Source of the DNA: Thamnaconus septentrionalis
Lineage: Eukaryota; Chordata; Actinopteri; Tetraodontiformes; Monacanthidae
NCBI GenBank assembly: GCA_009823395.1
Contig: CM020514.1
Coordinates: forward strand, 1,763,466-1,827,465
Reading direction: 5' to 3'
Length of the DNA: 64,000 nucleotides
In this document: positions 22,760-40,500 of the stretch, in pieces
Layout of the letters: the number at the start of each line of letters is the position of its first letter
Numbering within the stretch: the first letter of the stretch is position 1
Notes under the pieces: model-generated
The model's input: the letters and a program-made list of their open reading frames with translations, nothing else
What the model was told of the DNA's origin: nothing
The model's database searches: none
Program-made: the position numbers and the translations under genes

Positions 22760-25697
22760 GTGACTTTTTGAAAAACTCCCACCAAGCAACATCTAGATGA
22801 GACTTTTTGTTTTTTGTCATGCGACGAAAGTTTTACTTTCGGCACGAGGAAAAGTAAACTCTTTTTTTTTTTTTTTTTTTACGAATTCTGCAAAGTTTAC
22901 TGTGAGGCACTTTTTTAGGACGTTTTTTTTTTTCTTGTTCTTTTGACGTTTAATGGTGGCTCGACAAAAAAACAGTATAAACGGCCACGCTTATTGAGCA
23001 TCAAACATCCTCCAACGAGGGTACTCTTGGTATATATTCGGTCTGTCAGTACCATATTTCGTGGTTTAAGGCTAACCCCGCCTACTTCCTGGGAACGTCA
23101 TTTCCGCTTACCGAAGGACGCCGACTGATTCTACTTGCAATGATATGCGGTTGAAATGACTAGGGAACATGTATGCAGGAAATTATTGCAATTGATATAT
23201 TATGAACATATACATTGAAAAACGTTTATTTGTGATACAGATAATTATGAAACGAATGTCAATTTTTTTGTCTGTCAAACAAAATTTACTTGTCAAAACT
23301 GATAATGACTCTGCGATGAGCCTGTGCAGCTGCATCAACGTAAAAACAATTTGCAAACTGCTAAAATACTGTCCGTGAGTAGGAAATTGTGGTATTTCTA
23401 TTATTCAAATTAATATTACAGGAACATGAACATTCAAAAAATATATATTAATAATCAAATTTTACCAAAAAATATTTTCCCTTGTCTATTTTTGTCTGTA
23501 ATGTAACGTTTTTATGATTTTGTTCATCTTGAACTCAACAACATTGACAAACAAATAATGAAAAACAAAACCCTAAGTTTTACCAAGATATAGATAATGG
23601 CGGTCATTAGGACTTGAGTGAGCAACAATTACAATGACTGCTTTCTTTAACTTAACTTATAAAAGAAAACTCGATCACCTTATTTTATATTAAACATGTG
23701 GTTTCTGATGCATTTAACTTATTTAGCATTCTTTGTCTCACATTAATTTTAGCACACCTCAATGTACATGAAGTCACTCTTCTGCTGCTGCTCCTTTTTG
23801 TGTTTAGTGTTGTAGTTTTTTGTTTTTTTTTACGACAATCCTATGAAGAGCTGAAAAGATGAACAGGCATCTGCCATCAGTGAGTTCCTAGAGTTCTACA
23901 ACAGCTGATGGTGAAAACAGTGTTTGGACCTGTCGCACTCTACTGTTCTGTCCACTACCAATGTTTGTTTTAATGAATAGATAGAGTAGCAAAAATACTG
24001 TCCGACTGAAAATGTATATTTTAGGCAAATTAAATGTAGCTGTTGAAATCAAAGAAGCATTGTGATGTTCTGCGCAAACAACGCAGTGCTAATCATTATC
24101 AAAAGCCGAACCACCTCAGGGTTTGTTATGACAATGATAATAGTGATGCTAATAATTTGCTTGATACACACAAATGCAAAGAAAAAACAGCCGTGCAAAA
24201 CACACTCTTACAAACGGTTAAAACAAAACGTATTAGCAGAATATGAAGTCAGCTTCAATCTTGTTTTTATTTTTTAATTATGAAAAAATACAAACATTTT
24301 TTTGATTTAATGTAAGATCTGTCTTTGGCAGCTCAGCCCTCCATGTGATGCACCACCATTTTCTCTAGAAGCAAATATGCTAAAGAGAGACAAAGAGGAC
24401 TTCTCTTTGAATACAGCATTGATTGGTCAACTTAGCACTCATATAAGTATCTGGGCCGACAATCCAGCTGGCCAGATACTTGAGGCGATATGATTTAGCT
24501 GAGGTTTTTTTATTATGTTAGCAGATTCTTTAAAAAAAAAAAAAAAACTAAAGGAGAAATAAAGGAGACTCTCGAGATAAGACGTGGTTCTGCACAAAAC
24601 TTTAACACCTCACATTTCACCAAATGTGATGAACGGATCTGGATTTTTAGCATTAGCAGCTGAGTGAGCAAGACTTGGCTAACCCAGCTCCATTCAGACA
24701 CAAGACAATTAAACGATGTCATATAAAAATACAACAATTAAAGAGACAAAGAAACTCTAAGCAAATAAAAGAGGAAACATTTTCAACATAGCATTTACAT
24801 GTTATTGAACAAAGCATTTGAAAGAAATGACAGGGTAAGAGGTAATTGCCATTTATTGTCTAATGCTGAGCCTTTTTTCCCCAGGTACCTTTTGGTCTAT
24901 GTTCAGAGGCCCCTACATCAAGATGCTAGCTAGTAGAACAATAACAAAGAGTCCTATGTCTCAGGTTTTGAATGTCAGGAACGTGCCTCATCCATCAACT
25001 GAACAACTTCTCCCAGTTATTGTAAATATCCCAAACTTGTAATCAAAATAAAATATATACATCAACAACAAGGCTAAATGAGTGTCAACACATGCTTGAA
25101 CTAAGAGTCCCTGGGCCCATTACATGAAAGACGGATTCTGATATCCACGATCAAAAACTGAGTCGATTTCAACCAATCCAAAACAGTGTCCAGGTTTAAT
25201 CAGCTGCACAAAGACCAAGAAGCACGATGAGCAGACATGGATTCATCAAGCCAGAACCTATCTTGGATAAGTGTGCTCAGATTCGCCAAGTCACCGGTTC
25301 ACCATGGCGATGAGAGCGGCGTCCTTTACCCCGTCTGAGGAAATCCTTGTGGAGGCGTTTGAGGAGGAAAAGGAGCAAATAAAAAAGGAACACCGCCACA
25401 GTCCTAAAACAAAGAGATGAAGTGTGGCAAAGTTTTTCAGATTGTGGACGTCGGAATCCTACTTTCGTGCACCAGTCCTGAAAACACGAGAAAAAAACCC
25501 CACAGATTTTCTTCTTTTTTTTCAAAAAGAAAAACCGGCAAAGGGCAATGATGCTACGATGTTTTCACTGTGTCAAAAAAAAAACAACAAAGCAAAATTG
25601 ATGGTAACTTTGTCATGAAGTTAGTTACAGCCGTGTTGAGGAGAGGAATGAGGGACTAAGAGAGCGTTTTATTCCTTTCTGTCTTCGTTGTGAGAGG
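22760..25697. other. intergenic region between armc8 and rab17, plus probable rab17 3' UTR
   Basis: No coding exon is recognised. T-runs lie at 22861-22880 and 22925-22933. Candidate poly(A) signals for rab17 on the minus strand are AATAAA at 25673-25668, only about 25 nt after the stop codon, and at 24271-24266, which would give a 3' UTR of about 1.4 kb. Which is used cannot be told from the sequence. Confidence 0.5.
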
Positions 25698-29243
<3,546 letters not shown>

Positions 29244-29540
29244 CAAAATTCCACTTTAGCAAAAAAAAAAAATAATAAAAAAAATAATGATTGAGGAGAA
29301 ACAGGTAATAAAACGAAAAACAAAAACCGATCCAGTTGTGACAGCTTGACCTATTTTTCTGCTTCGGTAGGACAGCGCGGATATGCTGGAGTCACCTCAT
29401 TTTATCAGAAAATAAAAGTAAAACCAAAGTCCAGCCTGGGCTTGTGAAGGGCCGACGTATTCTGCCCCACTTCCTGGTGCACACAGTTGTCGTGTCAAGC
29501 AGCCAGTTGTGAACAAACAACACACATACCACCAATATAA

Positions 29541-29542
<2 letters not shown>

Positions 29543-29594
<52 letters not shown>
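29543..29594. repeat. (CA)n microsatellite
   Basis: Pure 52-bp CA repeat upstream of the rab17 ATG, in the presumed first intron. Confidence 0.98.
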
Positions 29595-29596
<2 letters not shown>

Positions 29597-30239
29597 ATCA
29601 TACATGATGAATGTAGTGGTTGTCTATGGATATGACAGTACCCACTGAGTTTCTGCATTGTTTTTTTTGTTTTGTTTTGTTTTGGTAAAGTCAGCGTAAC
29701 GCCACACGGGGGCAGCATGTTGTTAACAAGGGTGAGATGGCAATTAGTTGCATTTATTTTTTGTTTGTTGGTTTTTTACCCCTCAAATCAAATTTTTGTT
29801 CTAAATTTTCATGAACAAAAAGTGGTGTATAACTGTATAGTTGATGAGGATTTTCTGAGTAATATCCTTAATGACAGTCACTGAAATACACAAGGTTAAA
29901 AAACAACAACAACCCGACATTAACTTATAATGCATTACAAACACAGTTCAATCATAATTTGAAATGTTTATCTAATTTATATAATAACATAACATAACAT
30001 ATATCTAACTTACACCTAACTCTAACCCTTTTATTATCTTTTGGTGAAATAGTTGATAAATAAAAAGGATGATGACCCAGATAATGCGCAAAACTGCAAC
30101 ATTGTAACAAAGCTGTATCTCAGTCGTGCTTAAGCATAATCATATAAAACTTCTGATCCTGGAAACAGAATGCTACATATATTGCTTAAAAATGTACAGT
30201 AACATTATGGGATATATCGCCACAGAATGTTTTCCTTAC

Positions 30240-30300
30240 CAGCTTCCCGTGAGAAAGTGCGGCCTGTGGTCCCGGCTGAACTCCTAAACATCTCTTGGAG
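30240..30300 (-). other. candidate rab17 5' non-coding first exon
   Basis: On the minus strand, GC-richer sequence ends in AAGCTG followed by the strong donor gtaagg (donor at 30239-30238). It has no useful ATG and lies about 1 kb upstream of the rab17 ATG. The acceptor at 29255-29254 is compatible. The upstream limit is not defined. Confidence 0.35.
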
Positions 30301-30939
30301 GACTTGAGATTGTTGCTATATTCAAGTGCTCTGCGTAAATCCAGTCACACATTACTGGTTGCTTCACTTCAGTTGACTAAGAGTCAACATGCTTTTATTG
30401 GGACCCAAAAAGAAGTTAATAGAGTCAGCCAAACAAGAAGACACAAGTGTAACCAACACAATCAACTGACAATTTTTATTGTCAGCTGTTATTAAATAAA
30501 TATTAGTTATACTCAATGCTAAACGTAAATTGTTTCATGTTGTCCAACACTTACTTGAAACACCTAGTAAAATCAACTTTTGCTTTAGGATGTCATATTA
30601 TTTAAAATGATATGATCTCATTCATTCATTCATTTTCATTTGGGTAAATAAAAAAAAGTGCTTTCAGGATACAGTTTGATTTTTAGCCATTTATGTTTAC
30701 GGGAATCACATAGACAAATTAATTTTTATACAAGTCTTAAAATTTAAACATCTTCAATCCATAGCATTATTGTATTACTTGTGTTGCTTTATTAGCATTA
30801 TAGTACTTTTACTGTAGCCTGCCGTTTGCATTTTCAACCTTTAATGTTTTTTAAATTCAGTTTCGCTCCAAGTAGTCCAAGTCTACTTAGTCAATCAATG
30901 CGTTTCCCCTGAATTGCCCGCCTGTTTTGTTTTTTGTTA

Positions 30940-31440
30940 TTTTTAGTGACATTTCGCTAGCTCGCGGACGGCACGTAAACGCAGCACGACGGAGTGCTGC
31001 CCTTTGAAGTTGTGCTGTGCCTGTTGTGAGTGACAGCTCGAACCGTCCCCTCGAAGCCGAGGAGTGTGTTGTATGTATGTAGTATGTGTGAAGTGAGTAG
31101 AGGGGAAAAGACCCCAGACTGTATACATGGAAAACGTCCAACACCCCAGCTAAACGTGCGGCGTTTCAATATGTTGATGCGAAGACCGCTCGCCTCGCTT
31201 TTTTCCCCCTCCATCGAATCGGCTCGTGAACGCAGCAGGAGCGCACGTGGGCAAGTGAGCGCGAGACAGTCTCAAAGAAACACAGGAAGAAGGAGAAATA
31301 CGGAGGGAGGAAGAAGTGGAAACTCGAGTCGCCAGGAGATAATGAACTTTCTTTATTAGCTAGTTTAACCTTCGAGCCACGTATGAAAGGCAGCTAGTAG
31401 CAGCTAGCTCCCCCACCCGCAAGATTCGGATTGTTCGGAA
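30940..31440 (+). promoter_or_regulatory. CpG-rich promoter / 5' UTR region of lrrfip1
   Basis: A stretch enriched in CG dinucleotides and GC content (e.g. cgctagctcgcggacggcacg, written here without spaces) stands out from AT-rich flanks and ends just upstream of the lrrfip1 ATG at 31488. Its orientation toward rab17 means it could also act bidirectionally. A T-rich run ending aaacag at 31470 could be a 5' UTR acceptor. Inferred from composition and position. Confidence 0.5.
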
Positions 31441-31487
31441 CCTTGTTTTTTTGGTTTTGTTTTTAAACAGAGGATCTTTGAGGAACC

Positions 31488-31580
31488 ATGGGGACGCAGG
31501 GGGGCACCGGGCGGAGAAGGTCCACTAAGAAAGAGAGGTCGACTGCCGAGGACGATGCCCTGAACCTCATCGCCAGAGAG
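31488..31580 (+). CDS. lrrfip1: lrrfip1 exon 1 (residues 1-31)
   Basis: [20 protein letters not shown] then [11 protein letters not shown]: basic N terminus leading into a helix. Donor gtgagt. The ATG context gaaccatgg is a good Kozak match. Confidence 0.95.
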
Positions 31581-34500
31581 GTGAGTGGAGAACACGTTGG
31601 AGTCGGAAGACGAATTTTTCCGCTTTTGAGTGAACTGGACATTCGAGTCTTCCTTTTCCTCCGCCTCGCCACCAATGACGACAAATCCTACGTCCACTAC
31701 TCGCACCATCGGCAGATTGACCCCCAAATTTGGATGTTCGTGACCCGTGTGCAATGTTCTGACCTAACTCTGAAAAGGGTTTGTAAAGCAGTGTCCCTTT
31801 AAAAACGTCCCAACCGCAGTGGTACTCAAATTAAATCCTCTTGTCATACTACCAAAATATCTGAAGTTTTTTTTTTTTTTTTTTTTTTTTTGGTAGTTTT
31901 TGCATTTAACAAATTATTTACCCATCATTTCAACGTATTCTCTGAATAGATTTGTTCTTGTACGCATGTACACATCCTCCTCAGTTTAGTGATATAAGCC
32001 TGGCCTGCTAGTTCACTATATTCTCCAAATATTCTTGTCATAGTTATAACATTTATATCTGTAGCATTTGGCTAGATATGATTTTCCTGTCTGGTTAAGG
32101 TCAATGGATCACTCAGTGCTTTTTTATTAGTTTATTTTGGGGCTACATAGAAAGACCAAAAACCTTCCGCACTGACACCGACAATTTACAACAGGAAACA
32201 AGTTACAATTCAGAGTTGCTAGTCCACCTCGTGAGCGTGTCTTCAAACTGTATTTGTGACTTAACCAAACACCACGTAGAAAAGGTCCTAAGCTGGGTGA
32301 TGATCGAACCCACAACCTCCTTGCTGTGAGGCTACAGTCCAGTTAGTTGTATTCGTCACTCTGTAGTAATGGAGATAAACATGACGCAGGTCCCTCAAGA
32401 ATGACGCAACAGGTCGGTTTTTATTATGGCCTCAAAAACACAGTGGCAGTTGGGGACTCCTTTGAGATGGATCTCTGCCTGGATCTACTCAGGGTTTCTG
32501 CCTACTCATAATATCTTCATATTACTTGTCATAAATTAGATCCGTTAAATATATTGGATTGGATTGTGACGTGGTTAAAACTCAAGAACAAAGTGTCTGA
32601 GTTCTCCACTTGTAACTTGATTATTTTTAATAAAAAGCTGCTAAGGACTGATACATGAAAAGTGATAAACTGACTCAGCAGTCCATCAGTAATCCGTGAT
32701 TCGAAGTTATGTCGTAGTTACACATCCACAAAGTATAACATTTGTACCTGTATGTCAGTGCTTCACCGTCTGGTTTAGAAGCCTGAAGTAAAAAGGTCAA
32801 TAAAAAGTCAGTCTCTGATGAATTGTTAGTCCAACTGTCACTCCCTCCTCACTAAATAATCCAAAAGTGTACTTGGCAGGATGTGCACGACTGACTTGCA
32901 GCTGCTGAGGTCATGTTGTGACACGTCTCCGATCTAGTAATGACTAGTAACCTACAACGGCTGGTGTTTCTGCTGCACCTGAGTCACAGCGTTTGAAGTG
33001 CATGCCTGTGCGACTGATAAAATGAGTGTTTGCATTTATTGCCGCATTACGTGCCATTGGTCTCCAAAGGGAGGTCAAAAGCGTGTTTGCGTCAGTTGGA
33101 AATTTGATGAAATACATGTCCTGGTTTAATTTGTGTACATCCAATTGCCCTCAGTCGACCAAAATGAAAGCTGCTGCTGCTGGTATCATTGTCACTGACT
33201 GAATTATGGCGGCTTCAAAACACCTAATTCGCTTTTGGGGAAGTTGGGTGTGTTACAGACCAGACCAGACCCGGATGTTTCACAAGTTTTGCATGTCACT
33301 CCTAACTGCCAAAAAAAAAAAAAAATGCACTGTAAGGTCATGACTTTGTATTACGTGAGTGAGCCTCGGTTACAAATGCAGAAGTTTTGCAGTAGCTGCT
33401 GCTGTTTGCTCACACGTTCCTCCTCCGTCGCTTGGCTCGACAGTTTGCTCTCCAGTCGTGTATCTGAGGTTTGCGACAGTCCTGAAACACCATGTGTTCT
33501 GTTGCAAGACATGATGTTACCTTCTAGAGGTTTCAGGTGAAGTTCGGGTTGGGGAGGGTAAAGGGGGTTGGAGTTAGCCCAGCACACACTTGGCAAATAC
33601 ATCCAAACTTTTAATCTGATAATTATAATCCGTCTCAACCACTAACGATGATTTATATAATTTAATATTTCCACCCTGTTTTCTTTCTTTCTTTTTTTCT
33701 TTTGGTCACATCTTTGTAGCAAGGCAACGTCTGTGCCTTTAAGTTGCAGGAGGGTCACGTACTGTACTGGCCGTCCCCTGACAGGATGGTATGTCGGCCA
33801 CCGATGAGTCGGCCCATTCTGCAAAAAGTTTTAAAAATAGACCCTCCTGGAGGATCAGCTGTTGCTCCAGCCCAGTTTTAGACTGGCTCTGTGGACTGGG
33901 GGATGGTGGCCTACAGGGAGCTGGAAGAGGAGTGGGTCAGAGGGTGTGGAACGTCGACTGGCGCGGAATTGTTGGAAGCCAATGGCATAGTCTTAGTCTG
34001 GAGGTTGCAAAAAGTTGCTGAGTGACGTTTTTCGCTCACAGATGGGGTCCGGCAGTGTTGCTCACACGGTCATCTTTGCTTTTTTTTTTCCTTGAAATAT
34101 TTCCAAAGCTAGTAGTGCTGTCTTCAGAGTTTGGACAAAATAGGATTCAAATAAAGACAGGGAAGGAATTGTCAATCACAAAGTGCCACGGTGTAAATGA
34201 ATAGAAAGAGAGTTGCTTTGAAGTCCATGTCAAACCACTGAGACTGGCTGTAAACACTAACTTGTAGCATGTGACTGACATAGTGTAGCTGTGTAGTAAA
34301 ACACCGTTTAAAAAAAAAATCATCTCAGTTTTATTCGATCTTGCCATCATTGAAAAATCCTGTGTTTTTTCATTTAGCCAGTAAGTATTCTCTTATGAAT
34401 TTCGGTGAATGTGATGATCAGATAACACATTTTTCCTTTTTAACCAGCAGATATAAATGTAAATGTAAAACAACCACTTTATAATAAACAGCCAAGTAGT

Positions 34501-37500
34501 CTTTTTGCACGTGACATTACTTGGCCTGGGTCGTCTTAACAGAACACATCCGCTCCCTCTTTGACCCGCTTTGTGGCTGACGCAAACATGTTGTGCGATG
34601 CTAAAAATAACCTGGGTGAAAGACCATAATGTGAGTTTAAAACCAAATAAGCAAGCGGTGGAGGCAGAACATTTGCCTCGAGGAATTTCGTTACTCGAGA
34701 CACTTTAACATTTCTTACCTTCACCGCTGATTATATTGAGCGTTTTCTTTGAGAGGGTCCTGTCATCGTTGTAGTAGGGTTTTTGATGTTCGTCTTTTGT
34801 GTGATTATATGGAGGAAGCACATCCAAGAGGGCAGATTGGAAGTTTCAGACCAGGCCAATACCTCAAGTAAGAGCAGTAAAGCCTCCACAAACAGCCGAA
34901 CTGTCCCAGATTTTAGGGAGAGCTCCGTGGAAGCCGAGAGTCCTGCGAAGGCCAAGTACTTCTCAACAACTCAAATCAAGAGGAGCGTTCCTCAGTATGC
35001 ATCCTGTTTTGGTTGCCGTTGGTCCGAGGGGAAAAAAAAATAAATCTTTGTTTGTTGAACATGGCGGTACGTGCATTAACTCAGAGCAGCAGGAAAATTG
35101 ACGTTGCTGCTTGGTATTTATTAGTCATTTGTCATCCGTGTTTATGAGAAAACACTGAGGAAGAGGAGCAAAAAAAGATTAATCAAGGATTAATCATGGA
35201 TTAATCCCCACGCGGGGATTTATTCACTGTGTCGGCCTCTTTTGTACCTTGCTGTTTTCTGTTGAAGCTACAGTGTGTTATTACCCCGGTGCTCTTTTTT
35301 TAAACAGACCATTGCTGTTCATATATTTAAAACAACATGAGAACATAATGAGATCATTTCTCATTCCGGTCGCGTCATTTTGGGTGTATGTCAGTCCGCA
35401 TATATGACGGCTTGCATGTCTGTGGCTGCCACATGTTGCTGCTACAACGTGTAATCTGCCCATTGAATCCCATTCTGCCCTGTTTAGGTGCGAGATCCCT
35501 CATAAACCACAGCTGTGTTGAATTGTACAGCAAAAGGTAATGAGAGTGAAGAAATGTCAATAGACAACAGATCTCATTCATTCATTCATTCATTCATTCA
35601 TTCATTCATTCATACTGTATCCAAGAGAACAAAACCCTTGTTTTAACTCAAGTTGTTTATTCTCTATTTGGACATCCAAAAGAGCCGAGCCCAGTGATAG
35701 TTGTACCTTATCCAGTTTCTCAGATGAATTCAAATGTTTTCTTTTCCTTTTTCATTATGTGGAAGGTTCATAGAAGTCTGCGACATCAGTTAAAATGACT
35801 GATGCAGCCGACACGGCCAGTGTTGCCTCAGAGACTGAAATGATTTTGCCTGAGTGAGTCGTCGCCTTTATTCGCTTCTTCTTCTTTTTTTTTTCTTTTG
35901 TTAATAATTTTTGGTAAAGCCGGAGTCCCAGTCTGAATCACAACCCCCCTGTGTTGTCATGGCATCGCTGGGTTTGTTCATGGGCACATACTTGGCAAAT
36001 GCTGTTAAAATTTAACTTGGCATTGCCCTCATAATCAGTGAATGTTCCAAGGGCAGGAGTTTCAGTTGAAGTTCAGTCTGTGCTTCAAACAAAAGAACAA
36101 AACAAAGTCAGCTTTTCTTCATTTGTTTGAGGTTGAAGCGATTTGAGACAGCATCGCCTCACGGGTTTTTCCCATGTTTACATCCCGACTGTTGGAACCA
36201 CAGCAATTTGTTTTGAAATTTAAGGGAAACTTTAGTTAATAGTTTTTCTGTGACAGTAAGAACTGAAACCCACTTGACTGTTGTGTTTTGATCAACGTGG
36301 TGATGCAGTGGTAGTTGGTACTGTGGCCTCATAGCCACAAGGTTGCAGGAAAACATGTATGTGTTGGCAGATTGGGTACTACGGTTGTCTTTCAGTCTTC
36401 CTGTCACCCAGAATGTAGCCTCGCCTTGGCCCCAAGAGGGCTGGGATGGGCTCCAGACCCATAATCCTCCGGAGTCCGGAACCAGTGGTCATAGAAAAGT
36501 GATGGATGGACTTTTTGTCAGGCAGATGAAAAGCATTCCTGATGATAACCTGTCGTCTTCTGACAGGTTGCAAGAGGCGTTATCAACTGCGGTTACACCA
36601 GCGTCTCAACTGGTCGGTCAGAGCTGTCATGATAGGGTTGCGCCTTTATATATAGGGATATTAAAATGATATAGGATAATATCAGGATTTTAAAATATAA
36701 AGAAAATGTTTTTCTTTATAAAACATTTATTTTGCAGGACACACAATTCAATTTAAAACAAAATCAATAATTTATTTATTAGACATGTTAGAAAGTATGT
36801 TAGCATTTTAATTTTTGTGGAAATTTGGGCCGCGACTTCATGATGAGGAAACAAAATGATGGCGGCCCTGAGACTCCACTAGTTGACAACCAGTGGATTA
36901 GACCACAAGGTTTTTTTTTCTTCTGCCGCTTGTGGCTGTCTGAAGCTCAGTAGAGCATTGAAAATAATCAAGTCCTTAAAGTGGATTAGTCTGACGCTCG
37001 AAGGCAGGGAAGTGGAAGCCCACCAGGCCAAACCCCCTTTTAATACCCGAAAGTCGCAAAGGGAGCCAGCCTCCATCCATGCTACAGTTTTGGCACGTCC
37101 ACTTCGTCATTAGCGATCCGGAGAAGGTTGCACGTGTTCACACAGTGGCAGGAGAGCCGACGGAATCTCTGCTTTTCCGTCAGCTTTTAAATGCGCTTCA
37201 CTTCTTCAACAGTCGCGTCAGGTGGATTAAACCCAGAATGTTTGCAGCCCTTGGTGACATTTTCCACCGCACACCCATAAAAATTGTATAGCCCAGTTGT
37301 GGGCAAACTACGGCCTGGGGGCCATATGCGGCCCATTAAAGCTTTTTAATCTGGCCCACCGAACTTGAAGAAATGATATTAACAGCAAGTGAGTCATAAA
37401 ATAGCCGAATTTCATCCATTTTTCAGTGTTTTAAGAGTCATTTCAATAAAGAGATAAATTTGTTCATTTTCAATTAGCATTAAAGCATGTGGTTGTTTTT

Positions 37501-40500
37501 TTTTTTTTTTTTTTTTTGTTTTTTTACATATTTCGGCCCACCAGTCAAAGAGTTTGCCCAACCCTGGACTTCCACTGAACAAAAAAAAAAAAAATTCAAC
37601 TGTGAACAATCAGCCGGTCACATCCTGATCCCTAAACCTACAGAATGTGACTGGCTTCACGTCGACTCTGCTCACCCAGCTCCTGTCTCCTTAAAAGGAA
37701 GTGGCCGTACGTGTGTGTGCGTGTGTACGTGTGTGTGTTGGTTTCCCCTTGGTGACATCATCGCATGCACATCCCCTGCAGATTGTTATCACAAATTCCT
37801 TCCTGTTTGTTCGCCCACCGCTGCAGTTCTGCCAGGCCTCAGGAAGGAGTTGGAAGTGCAGGTTGTTGTTGTTCATTGGAGCCAGTGGGTGGAGGATACA
37901 CTTCTGAAAGGAAATGGCTGTGCAGACTGAGCAGTGATGATGCTTCAGTGTGCCTGCCCTCACGATATTGCTGCCTTTTGTTTTGCACAATAGTTTGTTT
38001 GCTGCTTCTTCTGAACTGAAGAACACTGGCCTCTCTCAGCCTGCAGTGTGACCCCTTCATGTAACAATTCTGAATTGTTCGGTGCCTGTCAGTAAGGCCC
38101 ATTGGATTTTTTTGATCTCCAAATATAGAGAAAAAAAAAGGTCCAGAATAACTGCCGTGTATTTTTCTTTCTGGAATTTTCTGGAAATTCTGCAGATGTG
38201 TGTTAAAAACAAGGCAAACACAATGCGCGCACGTACTGTCTAATTGCGTAGTTGACTACAGAGTGGAATAACTGAATTCCCCCCCAGAAAATGTTTGAAA
38301 AAATACAGAATTTGGGGGGGTGGCGATAGTGCCAAAAGATGACAAGTTCTGATTTCAAAGGCCCAACGGAGCTGTGAATACAAAGAGGGTGTTGAGAAAA
38401 ATGACCCCGTCTTTGTGAAGATTTATTATCACTGAGTGCTCCCAGTGACAAGTCAAATAGTAAAATATCCCCCCAGGCATCCCCCAACCCCCCACCACAC
38501 ACACACACACACACACACACACGCTTGGATGTCACTTCCTGGAAGCAAGGCATAAACAGTGTTCACTGGAGCCGAGTATGATGGAAATTCATCCTCCTTT
38601 AGGAATAAACACTTTGCAGAAAAGCCTCTTGCCATTGCTGTCTTGTCATTTATTCACAGTCTTCCTGGAGACTCATTGTGAAACTCGCCGTGAAGAATCG
38701 CTTCTTGCCATCTCACGTTAGCAGTTAGTGAGAATTGCAACATGGCGGGACTGAGAGGAGAGGAGAGAGGGGAGACACCCATAAACCGCCTTGTCACACT
38801 CTTGGAAGACAGACGGTTGACTTTTGTGTTTGTCTGTTGAATCATAAACAGGTTTGGGTTTTTTTTTTGTCCGCTTTGTCACTTCCTCTGTAGGCAGCTT
38901 GTTGAATTACTTTTTTTTTTCCCCCGAAAGCTTGTAATTGTCCTGGAAAATGAAGACTTGATGTGTCCATTTTTTGCTTCTGAAGATGCAAAGATGTGTG
39001 AGTGTGTTGGCTCGCGGCAGTACGGCTAACGCTTTTAGCTTTTCACAGCCACTCCCTTACCAGCCGGCTCTTGTGACTTTTTGCAAAAAAAAAAGGGGAA
39101 GCTAGACATTTTCCTGCAACGGCTCATAATCCTCAACTGAATAATGTGGAAACTGTGAGTTAATGATCCAGTTTCTGCATCATACAATCCAACCTTACGC
39201 TGGGTTATTTATGTACGATCTCTTTGTCCCGCCCGTCAGCACTCGGTGGTCATTAAAATAGCGTCCGTTTTGGTCACTGACGACTGGCATTGAGGGCGTG
39301 GGAATGTAGCTCTGGGGAGACCAGGCTGGCATTGAGTGGAGCTGAGTTCCAAAGGCTCTGTACCATCAGACCAGGGCTCAGCAAACAACTAGAACCACTC
39401 CTGGACCACCTAGACCAGGGCTGGGCAACCTGTGTGAATGGTGCGGCCACAATGGGTTCTGACATTTGGCAGAGGAGCTGGAGCTGGAGCAGATGGATGG
39501 AGTGTTTTGGTGACCCACCTCACAGGAGAAAACAATATGATTTGCAGTTTCGTAGTTTGCCCATACCTGGCTGAGAACCACCACCGGAACCACCTTTGTT
39601 CATTTTCAATTGACATTAAAGCACGTTTTGTACATATCCCATCCAATGAGGTGGGTCACCAAAACACTCCATCCATCTGCTGCTTCTCCGGCCCCTTCAT
39701 CAAATCTGAGAACCCCTGTGGCCCACCAGTCAAAAGGTTTGGCCGCTCCTGACCCAGAACCACCCAAAATCACTTAGAACTACCCCCAAAACCACTCAGA
39801 GCCATCTAGAACCACCCCAGAACCACCCCCAGTCACCCCCAGAATCACCCTAGAACAGGGGTGGGCAAAAGTTTTGGTTAAGGGGTCACATTGACTTTTA
39901 ACAATTGACAGTAGGGCCGGGCCAGCACCCGATGCATACATATCGAACATAAACGAAAAAAGCATCGCAGCGTTTATCGTAAACGACTGCTCAATTATGA
40001 CATTCGAGCACGTCTCGCTGCTACCAGCTGATTCGTCGGCTCTTATGCTTGTGTTTATTTCTGCAAACACGCATCTACCGTCTTATTATAGCTCAGGCAT
40101 TGTTTCTGTCAAAATTTTCCAACATATTAAAAATCGCTCTGTGTAAAGAAGAAAAATAATAATAATAATGATCCGAACTGCTGGTATCATACAGGTATTT
40201 AATGTATACATGCATTTTGTTCATCATAGTTTCAGATTTTAGAGTGAAATCTCCTTTATTGTTTGACAGCCGAACAGTCACAGCCAGCGTTGAAGCCGAC
40301 GTGTCACGTTGACATTTCACAGTAAAATCCAGCACATAGAAAACAAAATCCAGCATCACCGTGCTTTTCTGTGTGCTGTGTATTACTGTGAAACTTCAAC
40401 GTGACCTATCAGCTTCAACACTGTTCAGTTCAGCTGTCAAATAATAAAGCAGATTTCACTTTAAATCTGAAAGTACGATGAACAAAATGCAGGTATCCTT

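Noticed and set aside
29392..29718. CVCVCV-containing minus ORFs
   Set aside because: Translation of the (CA)n microsatellite.
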